A stretch of 64,000 nt of DNA from Lyngbya sp. PCC 8106 (GTDB lineage Bacteria > Cyanobacteriota > Cyanobacteriia > Cyanobacteriales > Microcoleaceae), in NCBI RefSeq assembly GCF_000169095.1, contig NZ_AAVU01000004.1:175125-239124 (forward strand), read 5' to 3'. The translations under genes and the position numbers were made by a program. Positions 1-8,112 of this stretch are shown here, one piece after another. Each line of letters begins with the position of its first letter. Positions within the stretch are counted from its first letter, which is position 1. The notes beneath the pieces were generated by a model, which was not told the origin of the DNA, ran no database searches, and saw only the letters and a program-made list of their open reading frames with translations.

Positions 1-1
1 G

Positions 2-367
2 GTGTGTGATGTGACAGAGATTGATCTTGATACTCAAGATCCTTATAGTGTTGAGTTTTATGAGTGTGATGAACTGGCGCGTGAATGGCATATTTCTATA
101 CCGATGAGTGATCGCGATTATTTGGTAGAAATTGGTTATATTACGAATGATCAGCGTTGGCTGCTGTTAGCACGATCGCTTCATGTTCGGGTTCCACCAA
201 TTTATCCTTCTGATCGTGAAGACTATCAACAAAGAACAGTTACTTGGGAAGAAAATTTACGGGGAAACTTTTTTTTTAACTTGAGATCTACTGATTCTCT
301 TTTCTCTTTTCTGAATCAAACAATACAGATGTTTCAGAACCCTTTCTCAAACCCAATAATCAGTTAG
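2..367 (+). CDS. DUF4912 domain protein, C-terminal part (cut by window start)
   Basis: The reading frame is already open at the first bases, so the true start lies outside the window. The visible 121 residues match the conserved end of cyanobacterial DUF4912 proteins: an IDLDTQDP-type stretch near residues 7-14, then YECDELAREWHI, DRDYLVEIGY, RWLLLARS and VRVPPIYPSD. The function of DUF4912 is unknown; in other proteins it follows low-complexity regions. The tail after residue 95 is short and polar. A hairpin followed by a T run lies 22 bases after the stop. Family assignment is from remembered motif pattern and is fairly secure; nothing can be said about the missing N-terminus. Confidence 0.8.
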   Translation: MCDVTEIDLDTQDPYSVEFYECDELAREWHISIPMSDRDYLVEIGYITNDQRWLLLARSLHVRVPPIYPSDREDYQQRTVTWEENLRGNFFFNLRSTDSLFSFLNQTIQMFQNPFSNPIIS

Positions 368-388
368 AGAATTGTCATTAAAATTATA

Positions 389-418
389 GCTGCTAGTCTC
401 CGGCTAACAGCATTTTTT
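389..418 (+). terminator. Rho-independent terminator after the DUF4912 gene
   Basis: GCTG (389-392) and TAG (394-396) pair with CTA (404-406) and CAGC (408-411), leaving one mismatched pair and a 7-base loop. The stem is followed by ATTTTTT. The position, 22 bases after a stop codon, fits transcription end. Confidence 0.55.
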
Positions 419-578
419 GACTGTTTTTATCAGGTTTATTTCAGGGGCGGAATTACCTCAAGGGGTTAAGGTTGACGTAAAATTTCACCGAGTTTATTCT
501 TTTTACTGTCATTTGTTGATATCGGATTTAAACCCAAACTAAAAAGAAGGCTAACCCCAGTCAAAATCAGGCAATAAT

Positions 579-929
579 ATGAACTTAAATCTCAGTGGTT
601 GGGCTTTTGTTTTGATCGCAGCAATCAATAACTCGATGGGGAGTTTACTTCTGAAAAAATCCCGTTTAGTTGCTACAGATTCTAGTCTTCTAGGCTTACT
701 GTTGTCTCCTTGGTTTCTGGCTGGATTAGGGGTTTATGGCATTAACGTGATTTTGTTTGCCAAAGCCTTAGAAAAATTGCCCGTTTCTGTCGCTTACCCC
801 GTTTTTGCTGGAATTGGATTTAGTTTAATTGCGGTGGCGGGAGGTTGGTTCTTCGGGGAACGATTGGAGATTAATCAATGGATAGGGTTAGGAATGATCC
901 TCGCAGGGATTATAATCATGTCACGTTAA
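579..929 (+). CDS. SMR/EamA-like four-helix membrane transporter
   Basis: The 116-residue product is almost entirely hydrophobic, with four predicted membrane helices (about residues 7-25, 43-62, 68-90 and 95-114). It shows SMR-type signatures: SGWAFVLIAA at the start, an AYPVFAGIGF segment that matches the AYAxWxGxG region of EmrE-like proteins, and a GERL turn before the last helix. The membrane glutamate typical of drug-exporting EmrE in helix 1 is not evident, so an ArnE/ArnF-like role in moving lipid-linked sugars is possible. It is followed 62 bases later on the same strand by a UbiA-family gene, which suggests an operon. The subfamily is uncertain. Confidence 0.75.
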   Translation: MNLNLSGWAFVLIAAINNSMGSLLLKKSRLVATDSSLLGLLLSPWFLAGLGVYGINVILFAKALEKLPVSVAYPVFAGIGFSLIAVAGGWFFGERLEINQWIGLGMILAGIIIMSR

Positions 930-991
930 GAAATGCCAGGATTATGATCATCTCTTAACGAAATTTAAGTGGTGTGAACGAGGATCGAAAA

Positions 992-2059
992 ATGAAAGAG
1001 ACTTATCAAGAAAAAATCTCTTTATCCGCGAAATCCAATGATATCTCAGAGGATGATTCTTCTCTAGAGTCTCAACAAAGTCAAGGTTTAGAGATCATTA
1101 AATTATTGCGTCCTCATCAATGGACAAAAAACCTTTTCTGTCTAGCCGGGGTGATTTTTGGGGAACGATTATTAGAACCTCAGTCTATCCTTTTGGGTGG
1201 TTTAACCGTTGCTTTATTTTCGGCAATGGCATCAGCCGTTTATATCTTTAACGATATTCAAGATGTAGAACGAGATCGCCGACATCCTAAAAAACGATTT
1301 CGTCCAATTGCGAGTGGCAAAATTAGGATTAAAACCGCTTTTTGTATCGGGTTATTTTTAGCAACATTTTCAATCGTTGGAACCTCTCATTTAGGATGGG
1401 CAACTTTAACCTGTGTGTTACTTTATGCTATCAATAACATCTTTTATTCTCTCCATCTCAAAAATCAACCTCTATTTGATGTTAGTTGTATTGCCTTTGG
1501 TTTTGTCTTGCGACTCTTAGCGGGAATCTATGCTTTAGGGGATATTCCCACCGCTTGGATTACCCTCTGTACCTTTTTTCTGACTCTCTTTCTAGGATTT
1601 GCTAAACGCCGAGCCGAACTTTTAGCCCTTCTCAATCAAAATATTAACTCTGAATTAACATCAAATCTAGAATCAGAATTTCAACCCCATCAAACCCCTC
1701 TTGTTAATCGACATTATCTCCAACTCTTTTATCAACGGGGTCAAGCCAATAAACAACGTCCAGTTTTAGAACAATATACCCTTCCTTTTTTAGATTCTTT
1801 ACTCAATAGCACCGCAACCATGACGATTATGTGTTATGCGTTGTTTACCATTGCCTCAGATAAAAATCCCTCACTGGTAATCACGGTGCCGATCGTTTAC
1901 TATGCCGTCATGCACTATAAATGGATGGTGACAGTTCTGGCGATTGGAGAAGAACCGGATCGGATTGTGCTGAAAGATCGGATGATTAAATTAAGCTTAA
2001 TAATTTGGTTAGTTGCCTATCTAGCGATTGTATATTTAGACATTCATTTGTTTGTCTAA
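992..2059 (+). CDS. UbiA-family polyprenyl-phosphate transferase, DPPR synthase-like
   Basis: This is an integral membrane prenyltransferase-fold enzyme. The Asp-rich motif NDIQDVERD lies at residues 87-95, followed by HPKKRFRPIASG. That combination is typical of decaprenyl-phosphate phosphoribosyltransferases, which join PRPP to polyprenyl phosphate, rather than of quinone or chlorophyll UbiA enzymes. LLRPHQWTKN near residue 38 also fits. A polar insertion of about 40 residues sits between KRRAELLAL and the VLEQYTLPFLD segment. I chose ATG 992 over the in-frame GTG at 974 because GAGGAT lies a few bases upstream of it. With the preceding small transporter it could form a lipid-linked pentose synthesis and flipping pair; this is inference. 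Confidence 0.8.
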   Translation: MKETYQEKISLSAKSNDISEDDSSLESQQSQGLEIIKLLRPHQWTKNLFCLAGVIFGERLLEPQSILLGGLTVALFSAMASAVYIFNDIQDVERDRRHPKKRFRPIASGKIRIKTAFCIGLFLATFSIVGTSHLGWATLTCVLLYAINNIFYSLHLKNQPLFDVSCIAFGFVLRLLAGIYALGDIPTAWITLCTFFLTLFLGFAKRRAELLALLNQNINSELTSNLESEFQPHQTPLVNRHYLQLFYQRGQANKQRPVLEQYTLPFLDSLLNSTATMTIMCYALFTIASDKNPSLVITVPIVYYAVMHYKWMVTVLAIGEEPDRIVLKDRMIKLSLIIWLVAYLAIVYLDIHLFV

Positions 2060-2202
2060 ACCGAGACGATAATCACCGTAGCTTAACCTTTGATTTTTGC
2101 CTCGACAAACCAGAGATTAAAAAATCTGCATCATCTCTGACAACCACTCGCCAAAAATGGGTGAATAATGAAAGTTTAACTTGTGTTAGGAGTAAACAAC
2201 TC

Positions 2203-3405
2203 ATGGGTCGCGCTACGAAAGCTGTATTAGCCTATTCCGGTGGAGTCGATACCTCTGTCTGTATTCCCTATTTAAAAAATGAGTTTGGAGTCGAAGGAGT
2301 CATCACGCTAGCCGCTGACTTAGGACAGGGAGATGAACTCGAACCGATTAAGCAAAAAGCACTTGATTCTGGTGCCGAGGAGTCTCTTGTAATTGATGTG
2401 CGGGAGAGATTTGTCAACGAGTTCGCCTTTCCCGCCATTCAAGCCAATGCGTTTTATGAAAATCGCTATCCTCTCTCAACGGCTTTGGCTCGTCCACTGA
2501 TTGCTCAAATTTTAGTCGAAGCTGCCGAAAAATATGGGGCGGATGCGATTGCTCACGGGTGTACCGGAAAGGGAAATGATCAGGTGCGTTTTGATGTTTC
2601 GATTACCGCACTCAACCCGAAACTGAAAATTCTCGCACCCGCCCGAGAATGGGGAATGAGTCGGGAAGAAACGATTGCTTATGGGGAAAAATGCGGAATT
2701 CAGTCTCCGGTGAAAAAGTCCTCTCCCTATAGCTTAGACCGCAACTTGTTGGGAATGGCAATCGAAGCCGGGCCACTGGAAGATCCTTGGGTAGAAGCCC
2801 CCAAAGATGTCTATCGCCTCACCAAAGCGATTGAAGACACGCCCAACGAACCCGAATATGTAGAAATTGGCTTTGAAAAAGGGATTCCCGTCAGTTTAAA
2901 CGGAGAATTTCTGGGTGGGGTGGCTTTGATTACCAAGCTCAATCAAATGTCAGGTAATCACGGTGTCGGACGAATTGACATGATTGAAAACCGTTTAGTC
3001 GGGATTAAGTCTCGCGAGATTTATGAATGTCCGGCGATGACGGTGTTAATTCATGCTCATCGGGATCTCGAAAGTTTAACCTTAACGGCAGATGTGACGC
3101 GCTATAAGCGGGGAATTGAAGAAACTTATAGCCAGCTTGTTTACAATGGTTTGTGGTTTAGCCCGTTGAAAGGAGCGCTCGATGCCTTTGTTCAGCAGAC
3201 GCAAGAAAGAGTGACTGGAGTTGTGCGGGTAAAACTGTTTAAGGGCAATGCGATCATGGTTGGGCGTCAATCTGCAAATTCCCTCTATAGCATGGATTTG
3301 GCAACTTACGGATCAGAAGATGTCTTCGATCACAAAGCGGCTGAAGGGTTTATCTATATTTGGGGATTACCGACACGAGTTTGGTCTGAGAAACTGAGAC
3401 AGTAA
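2203..3405 (+). CDS. argG: Argininosuccinate synthase
   Basis: ArgG joins citrulline and aspartate, using ATP, in the penultimate step of arginine synthesis in the cytosol. The product is 400 residues, the usual size. The N-type ATP pyrophosphatase loop AYSGGVDTS is at residues 10-18, and further family blocks include GCTGKGNDQVRF and the SPYSLDRNLLG region. An open frame extends upstream to 2005, but ATG 2203 is preceded by TTAGGAGT at suitable distance and begins exactly where the family does. The gene follows the UbiA-like gene by 143 bases on the same strand. Nothing unusual was seen in the coding sequence. Confidence 0.97.
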   Translation: MGRATKAVLAYSGGVDTSVCIPYLKNEFGVEGVITLAADLGQGDELEPIKQKALDSGAEESLVIDVRERFVNEFAFPAIQANAFYENRYPLSTALARPLIAQILVEAAEKYGADAIAHGCTGKGNDQVRFDVSITALNPKLKILAPAREWGMSREETIAYGEKCGIQSPVKKSSPYSLDRNLLGMAIEAGPLEDPWVEAPKDVYRLTKAIEDTPNEPEYVEIGFEKGIPVSLNGEFLGGVALITKLNQMSGNHGVGRIDMIENRLVGIKSREIYECPAMTVLIHAHRDLESLTLTADVTRYKRGIEETYSQLVYNGLWFSPLKGALDAFVQQTQERVTGVVRVKLFKGNAIMVGRQSANSLYSMDLATYGSEDVFDHKAAEGFIYIWGLPTRVWSEKLRQ

Positions 3406-3592
3406 GGGCAATTCAGCCTATATTTTAGATCTCCGACAAACAACATTAATAAGCCCGCCCTGATCGTTATTTTGTAGGGGCGGGTTCCGCGAAAATGTAT
3501 GTGTTTTTAGTCACAAGTTATCTGAACCCACTCAACAGATGAACAGCTTTTCCCACGGGTGACTGTGAGCAGGTTGATACAAGATTATTGAC

Positions 3593-3956
3593 CCGAAAAA
3601 ATTGGGGTACAAGCCCCGTCCTTGAGGACGGCTTGATGCTAAACTTTCTTTTGTGGAAAGGGTAATCAACCACACTAAAAACCCAGTCGCCGAAAAGGCA
3701 GCGCACCTTGACGCACTGAAGTTATGGGGTTCCGTACAGGAAAGCTTGTACGCTTATTAGCGCGCAACGCAACAAGTACAGAGAAACCAAGATTTTAGGT
3801 TTTGAACTGTAGGGTAGGGCATACCCAAACAGGCTGATGAAATGGAGCAAAACGCTTGAGGAGAGTCCATCTCTGGTATAGATAGGTCGCCCTATCTGTA
3901 TTAAGTGGACTCGCTGAACCAAGAATCCCCGCCGTTTACGGCGTGGGAGTGTCAAA
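3593..3956 (+). mobile_element. ORF-less IS200/IS605-type element, copy 1 (HEARO-bearing)
   Basis: This 364-bp unit occurs again at 38999-39361 with about 22 hand-counted differences (about 94% identity). Both copies start with CCGAAAAAATTGGG and end with GGGAGTGTCAAA, and the flanks are unrelated, which defines the ends. A subterminal hairpin lies near each end: GTCC-TTGA-GGAC on the left, and CCGCCG-TTTA-CGGCG on the right. This architecture fits IS200/IS605 elements, which lack terminal inverted repeats and make no target duplication. There is no transposase or IscB/TnpB reading frame inside, so any movement would need enzymes supplied in trans. Bases 5' of the left end are TTGAC. Confidence 0.8.
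3600..3930 (+). ncRNA. HEARO-like RNA (IscB omega RNA type), copy 1, approximate bounds
   Basis: Segments recalled from published IscB omega RNA appear in the same order: a GCCGAAAAGGC-GCGCACC block (3689-3707), ATGGAGCAA (3842-3850), and an ATCTCTGGTATAGAT-type hairpin. Visible stems are CGTACA/TGTACG (3733-3738/3747-3752), GAGTCCA/TGGACTC (3863-3869/3906-3912) and GATAGG/CCTATC (3881-3886/3891-3896). In the second copy the first stem keeps pairing through a T-A to C-G change. HEARO RNAs guide IscB nucleases, with the guide read from DNA just outside the left end. Assignment is by remembered similarity; a covariance-model search has not been run. Confidence 0.65.
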
Positions 3957-4002
3957 ACATACATCTAGGTGGAACCCGCCCTTACAATACGGGTTACTAT
4001 CT

Positions 4003-5028
4003 TTAGAGGGAAAGCAGTAAGGGTTTAAATCCGTGTTTAATCGAGACTCGGCCGATCATATCCATTTTGTCAACAGTGATTTGATTGCGTCCCCAAGAAA
4101 AATTGGTGTAAATTTTTTCAAATTCTAGCAACATCGCTTCCGCAAAACAGGCAAACAGTTGACGGGCGGGAAACTGCATATTGACGATTTTCATAATTTT
4201 CCAGTCAATATCGAGAGAATGTTCCACAATACCGCCTTCTAGGATGTGAACGCCGGGGTGTTGAAGTTTAGTCGCCATATTCTTCGGATAACCCCCATCA
4301 ATCAGCAGACAGGGTTGCTGTAAGCGACTAGGATCGATATCCACCCCTTTCGCCATACTCGCCACCCAAACCACCACATTTGCTTGGGGAAGTGCTTCTT
4401 CTAGCCCTAATATTTTGCCGCGTCCGAGTTCACCTTGCAGGTTTTGTAGACGTTCGCGATCGCGAGCAATCAATAACAATTCTCCCACTTGAGTTCGTTG
4501 GTTAAGCCAGCGACAAACCGCACTGCCAATATCTCCTGTCGCGCCACAAACTGCAACTGTCGCATTGGATAAATCAATTCCCAACTTCGGCGCCATTTGT
4601 TCAACTTGACTGCAAATAATGTAAGCCGTGTGGGTATTTCCGGTTGTAAACCGCTCAAACTCTAGCTTGATATTGCGGACTTGCTTGATCTTCTCTAAGT
4701 TAAAATTCTCAAAAATGATCGAGGAGAACCCACCCAAGGCGGTGATATTAATGCCGTGTTTTTGAGCATGAGCCATCGCATTAATGATCTTGCGTGTCGC
4801 GGCTTTAATACGACGACTGGCCAACATTTCGGGCAGAAAACAGGATTCGACATAACGGCCTTCAATCACTTGGCCTGTAACACTTGTCACCTTAATCTCA
4901 TCCACAATTTGGGGAGGCGCACTGCACCAAAAATCCAACCCCTGATCGGCATATTCTGGATAACCCAAGTCTTTAGCAACCAACTGGGCGTGTTCCAAAC
5001 TTGTCAGATGACCAATTAAACCAAACAT
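4003..5028 (-). CDS. aar: Long-chain acyl-ACP reductase (alkane biosynthesis)
   Basis: AAR reduces fatty acyl-ACP to fatty aldehyde with NADPH, the first step of cyanobacterial alkane synthesis. The 341-residue length is that of the family. The start MFGLIGHLTSLEHA is characteristic, the nucleotide-binding loop CGATGDIG is at residues 161-168, and the catalytic Cys294, which carries the acyl thioester, is present in LFACFAEA. The partner ado lies directly upstream on the same strand, 239 bases away. The gap carries heptamer tandem repeats, so co-transcription is likely but the spacer is unusual. The C-terminal residues after 320 are less conserved. Confidence 0.97.
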   Translation of the reverse strand: MFGLIGHLTSLEHAQLVAKDLGYPEYADQGLDFWCSAPPQIVDEIKVTSVTGQVIEGRYVESCFLPEMLASRRIKAATRKIINAMAHAQKHGINITALGGFSSIIFENFNLEKIKQVRNIKLEFERFTTGNTHTAYIICSQVEQMAPKLGIDLSNATVAVCGATGDIGSAVCRWLNQRTQVGELLLIARDRERLQNLQGELGRGKILGLEEALPQANVVVWVASMAKGVDIDPSRLQQPCLLIDGGYPKNMATKLQHPGVHILEGGIVEHSLDIDWKIMKIVNMQFPARQLFACFAEAMLLEFEKIYTNFSWGRNQITVDKMDMIGRVSIKHGFKPLLLSL

Positions 5029-5188
5029 AGTCCATCACTACACTTTTAGATAGATTTTAGATTGTAACTTGACCGAGGGCTGGATTACAGTTATCAGTGA
5101 CCAGTTACCAAGTACCGTGCAGTTAACAGTGAACAAGTACCATGCAGTGAAAACAGTGAACAGTTCTAGAGTAACCAGTACCAAGAAA

Positions 5189-5258
5189 ACTGATAACTGA
5201 TAACTGATAACTGATAACTGAAAACTGTTCCCTGTTCACTGAAAACTGTTCCCTGTGG
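5189..5258. repeat. Heptanucleotide tandem repeats (STRR type) between aar and ado
   Basis: ACTGATA occurs four times in tandem (5189-5216). The seven-base register continues as ACTGAAA, ACTGTTC, CCTGTTC, ACTGAAA, ACTGTTC and CCTGTGG to 5258. Related pieces (AACAGTGAACA, CCAGTACC) are scattered back to about 5085. Short tandemly repeated repetitive sequences of seven bases are known from filamentous cyanobacteria. The array lies inside the presumed ado-aar transcript. Confidence 0.85.
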
Positions 5259-5267
5259 GCGGTGAAT

Positions 5268-5963
5268 TTAAGCCGTAGTCAGACCGTGGGCAGACATCCG
5301 CATGATTTCCCGAGTCGTGAACCCAATGTTGTTGAGAGCCTCACCGTAAGCAATCATAAAGTCTTCCACAAGAGCATCTTTTTCCATTCCCAGGATATGT
5401 GCATCATTCTCAACTTCGTTGAGCATTTTCCACACCAGAGGTAAATTCTGACTGTTGGCTTCTTGGAGTTCAGCCTTAGACTCCTCAAAATGAGCCTTCA
5501 GCCATTCTTCTCCGAAGTTGAGGTGCATATACTCATCATCGACAACGCCTTCGGTAATCTTGCGAGCAAAGGGGTCAGCAACCGGAATATAGATATTGTA
5601 AGCCGCGATCGCAAAACTTTCGATAATCAAAGATTGAATCAGTAAGCAAGTGACCACCTTTCCTTGGGCGGCTGCATCTTTAAAATTCTGATGCAACTGG
5701 CTAAAAAATTGGTGAGCATAGTCCATATCCGCAGTCACTTCTAGATTGCGACCACAGGCTTGGAATCCTTTCATGTGACGCTTTTCCATCTTAGAGAGGC
5801 GTACTAACTCATCTTTTTGATCGGGCAACATTTCCCCCAGCTTGATGTAGTTGTCGTGGGCTACTTGTTCCCCCTCAATTACAATCGCATTAATTCGGCT
5901 GTAGGCATCTTTGTAAGTATTGGTGTTAAAGTCGATTTCTGCAATAGCTTCAAGCTGTGGCAT
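5268..5963 (-). CDS. ado: Aldehyde deformylating oxygenase (alkane biosynthesis)
   Basis: ADO converts fatty aldehyde made by AAR to an alkane and formate, using a ferritin-like di-iron centre and electrons from ferredoxin. The 231-residue product has every metal ligand at the standard spacing: Glu32, Glu60, His63, Glu115, Glu144 and His147. Length and N-terminus (MPQLEAIAEIDF) match the family. On the minus strand ado precedes aar, so it would be transcribed first. Its promoter should lie within 5964-6300. Identification is secure. Confidence 0.98.
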   Translation of the reverse strand: MPQLEAIAEIDFNTNTYKDAYSRINAIVIEGEQVAHDNYIKLGEMLPDQKDELVRLSKMEKRHMKGFQACGRNLEVTADMDYAHQFFSQLHQNFKDAAAQGKVVTCLLIQSLIIESFAIAAYNIYIPVADPFARKITEGVVDDEYMHLNFGEEWLKAHFEESKAELQEANSQNLPLVWKMLNEVENDAHILGMEKDALVEDFMIAYGEALNNIGFTTREIMRMSAHGLTTA

Positions 5964-6409
5964 AGGTTTATTAGCTCCTCATCACAGATGAGTTCAATGA
6001 GTTTACGATTGATTTTGACAGAACGCGAGATCTTGAAAGATCAAGTTCGCTTTTGGGTTGGGGCATGGTTTAAGATCGGATTCGATCTCAAACGCTTAGT
6101 CTAACGCAAACATACGTTTTTTTTAGGATTCAGCGTTCACCCGGTCTGGAAGTGATTCGGCGCTAACATCAGACTGGTGTTGATCTGATCACCCTCTTCG
6201 GAGAGGATTGAAATCACACTCAATGTTGATCGACCGATAACCCTTCCTACTTAGGAGAAAATACTGAACCTATAGTTACTTTACCTATTTAAGCGAAGAT
6301 TTGGCTAATTTTGTCCCCTCTCAGGAAGGATTGGTCAATAAATTCATCTAAATTCCCGTTTATATAAGTTTCGCTTAATTTTTTTTCCTTTATACCTCGC
6401 ACAATACTT
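5964..6409. other. Intergenic region upstream of ado
   Basis: No convincing gene is present. A palindrome, ATCTTGAAAGAT with outer GCGA/TCGC, lies near 6023-6050 and may be a regulatory or RNA structure for the leftward ado transcript. CCTCTTCGGAGAGG (about 6192-6205) can form a small hairpin. The stretch from 6300 is AT-rich and leads into the broken permease gene. Confidence 0.5.
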
Positions 6410-7158
6410 ATGGGAAAATTGATCCAATCCTCAAAATTTCTCAAAAGCCTAAGTTTAGCTTTACTGTTGCTCGGAGCCGTGATTGTACTGTTCTACAAAA
6501 CCTGTACAAAACGTCGCATTACAACACTTTTGCACTGTTTGCTTCCTGTTTCAAACCAGGACTGTCGGCAGCACCCTGTCCACAGGCTGAAAATCGGCTG
6601 GAACCCAACCTATTATTGAGTTTTCAATCACAACTTTGGATCTCTACTCCACTATTTTCAGGAAATTTAAAACTGATGGCTTTACTCAGTTACCTTTTTA
6701 CAGGCTGCCCACTAGACAAGAATTCTCTGGGATGTCAAGCCTTAAATGCTTTAATCGCTTGGTTTTCGCGTTTTTTGATTGTATCACATTCAGAAAATAC
6801 CTTGAAGCCACTCAAAGTAACGCAAATCGTATACTAGATTACATCTCTTGATGGGGCGAACCGTTGGCAGATTTTGTGGCAAGTGATTCTTCCCTGTGCT
6901 AGACCTGCATTAGTGACTCTATTTTTGTTTACTTTTATTGGGGAGTGGAATGATCTATTTAAACCCCTGGTTTTTACCACTCGGCCTGAACTCCAAACTG
7001 TACAGTTAGCCCTCGCTGAATTTCAAGAACAATTTACCAGTAATTGGTCTTTGATGATGGCTGCGGTTGTGATTTCGACAATCCCTGTCGTTGTTTTGTT
7101 TCTTCTGGGTCAGCGGCAATTTATTCGCGGTATTGCTGCGACTGGAATTAAAAATTAG
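6410..7158 (+). pseudogene. Broken MalG-type sugar ABC transporter permease
   Basis: The C-terminal part is clear. From about 6844, SLDGANRWQILWQVILP matches the EAA loop of binding-protein-dependent permeases (LDGA then LP). Two membrane helices and a QRQFIRGIAATGIKN ending typical of MalG/LacG-type sugar permeases follow. The start at 6410 encodes a plausible first helix (LLLLGAVIVLF). Between them the frame is lost: the first frame runs out at 6619, another ends in tga at 6847-6849, and TAG at 6835-6837 lies in frame just before the EAA loop. The total span of about 750 bases is shorter than the roughly 830 expected. No partner permease, ATPase or binding-protein gene is nearby. Confidence 0.7.
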
Positions 7159-7661
7159 AGTTCATAGTTGCTCAAAACTAACCTTCTGTGTAATGTGATG
7201 GTGTGCATTAGCTCTCTCAACCCTAGATTAATGTTGGAGTAGAGAACCAATAAAAACTTAAATTATGCAACCCGACCATTCACAACCTTCTCCGTCTCAA
7301 CCTCTCCCGGACAATATTCGTCTATGGTGCTGTACTCGCAGATCATCGACACCCAATGTTCAGTACAGTCCTTCGGTGCGTCGTCGAGGTTTGAGCGTTT
7401 TGGAAATCTATTTTTGTCATCTGCGGGGGACTCTGCTGGTGTGGGAGTCTTTACCCCATTCCTCTCTCCTCCCCACCAAACTCGCCACTCGCCTCACGCA
7501 TCTAGGTCTAATTTAACTCGATAGTTTTGCCGTTGTGAAGAATTGCTTTTCTATTGTCCAACTCGCTCAATTGCTAAAATTGACCGAAAAACCCTGATTT
7601 TAAAATCAAGCTCAATTAAGTTGGATTGTATAGAACCTCTCAATTAGGAGCAATAGAAGCA
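7159..7661. other. Likely degraded intergenic DNA
   Basis: Two overlapping frames begin at 7265 (83 codons) and 7324 (66 codons). Neither has a recognisable domain, a good ribosome binding site or plausible composition; both are rich in Ser, Pro and Arg, typical of chance frames. Following a dead permease gene, this stretch is best read as further relic DNA. The last 40 bases hold the ribosome binding site of the next gene. Confidence 0.45.
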
Positions 7662-8039
7662 ATGACGGCAGATCAATTTCAAGTTTTAGTCGATAGACGA
7701 TATGCACGAGCAGGATTTGTGATTACTCAACTCATTGAAACTGAATGGCGACGGGTACTACGAGAACTCGATGGTCTTGATGTAGACGGCTGTGAGGTAG
7801 CAAGAGCGGCCTATTTGCTTGGACAATTTCAGATGCTGGATAAATTAATGGCGGCGTTGTCAGAAGGTAGTTTGAGTTCTGATTATGAAATAGAAGCTCA
7901 ATGGCGTGAGAAACTCGTAGAACGGGTTGTTGAAGGATTTAATCTAGATTTTAATACTCCTCAATCTTCACTGAGAAGATACAAAAGTTTAGCCCAACAA
8001 GTCGCTGAGGTGTGTGGACTAGAGGTGGTTGAGGACTAA
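7662..8039 (+). CDS. Conserved-looking hypothetical protein, 125 residues
   Basis: I do not recognise this family. The product is predicted to be soluble and largely helical, acidic at the C-terminus, with a Tyr/Arg/Glu-rich middle (LVDRRYARAGFVITQLIETEWRR). The frame is open from TTG 7626, but ATG 7662 is preferred: AGGAG lies about 11 bases before it and the added residues have no clear character. Codon use resembles that of neighbouring real genes. It is convergent with the DUF2288 gene, with about 75 bases between the stops. Confidence 0.6.
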   Translation: MTADQFQVLVDRRYARAGFVITQLIETEWRRVLRELDGLDVDGCEVARAAYLLGQFQMLDKLMAALSEGSLSSDYEIEAQWREKLVERVVEGFNLDFNTPQSSLRRYKSLAQQVAEVCGLEVVED

Positions 8040-8112
8040 AGTCTTGATGAAGAAGCTCGGGGAGGATAAACTCGCTCTAAGGCTCCATCTCATTCCTCCC
8101 CATTCTTCACAT

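Larger units (their letters stand above)
3471..3988. repeat. Foldback (inverted) repeat interrupted by an IS-like element
   Basis: The arm TTTGTA-GGGCGGGTTCC-ATGTATGT (3471-3502) reappears inverted as ACATACAT-GGAACCCGCCC-TTACAA (3957-3988). The core GGGCGGGTTCC at 3478-3488 pairs perfectly with 3971-3981, and ATGTATGT at 3495-3502 with 3957-3964. CCCGCCC at 3454-3460 could also pair locally with 3478-3484. The right arm begins at the base after the 3593-3956 element, so that element appears to have inserted into an older intergenic foldback repeat. GGGCGGGTT-type palindromes are common in cyanobacterial intergenic DNA. Confidence 0.65.

Noticed and set aside
2005..2202. N-terminal extension of ArgG
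   Set aside because: The frame is open but the extra 66 residues overlap the UbiA-like gene end, have no homology to ArgG, and a good ribosome site precedes ATG 2203.
3518..3964. Two minus-strand frames (62 and 80 codons) inside the copy 1 element and its flank
   Set aside because: They are antisense to the structured RNA. The second recurs in copy 2 only because the DNA is repeated. No domain or ribosome binding site.
6192..6215. CRISPR-like ATTGAAATC after a small hairpin
   Set aside because: Only one occurrence, with no repeat-spacer pattern or cas genes nearby.
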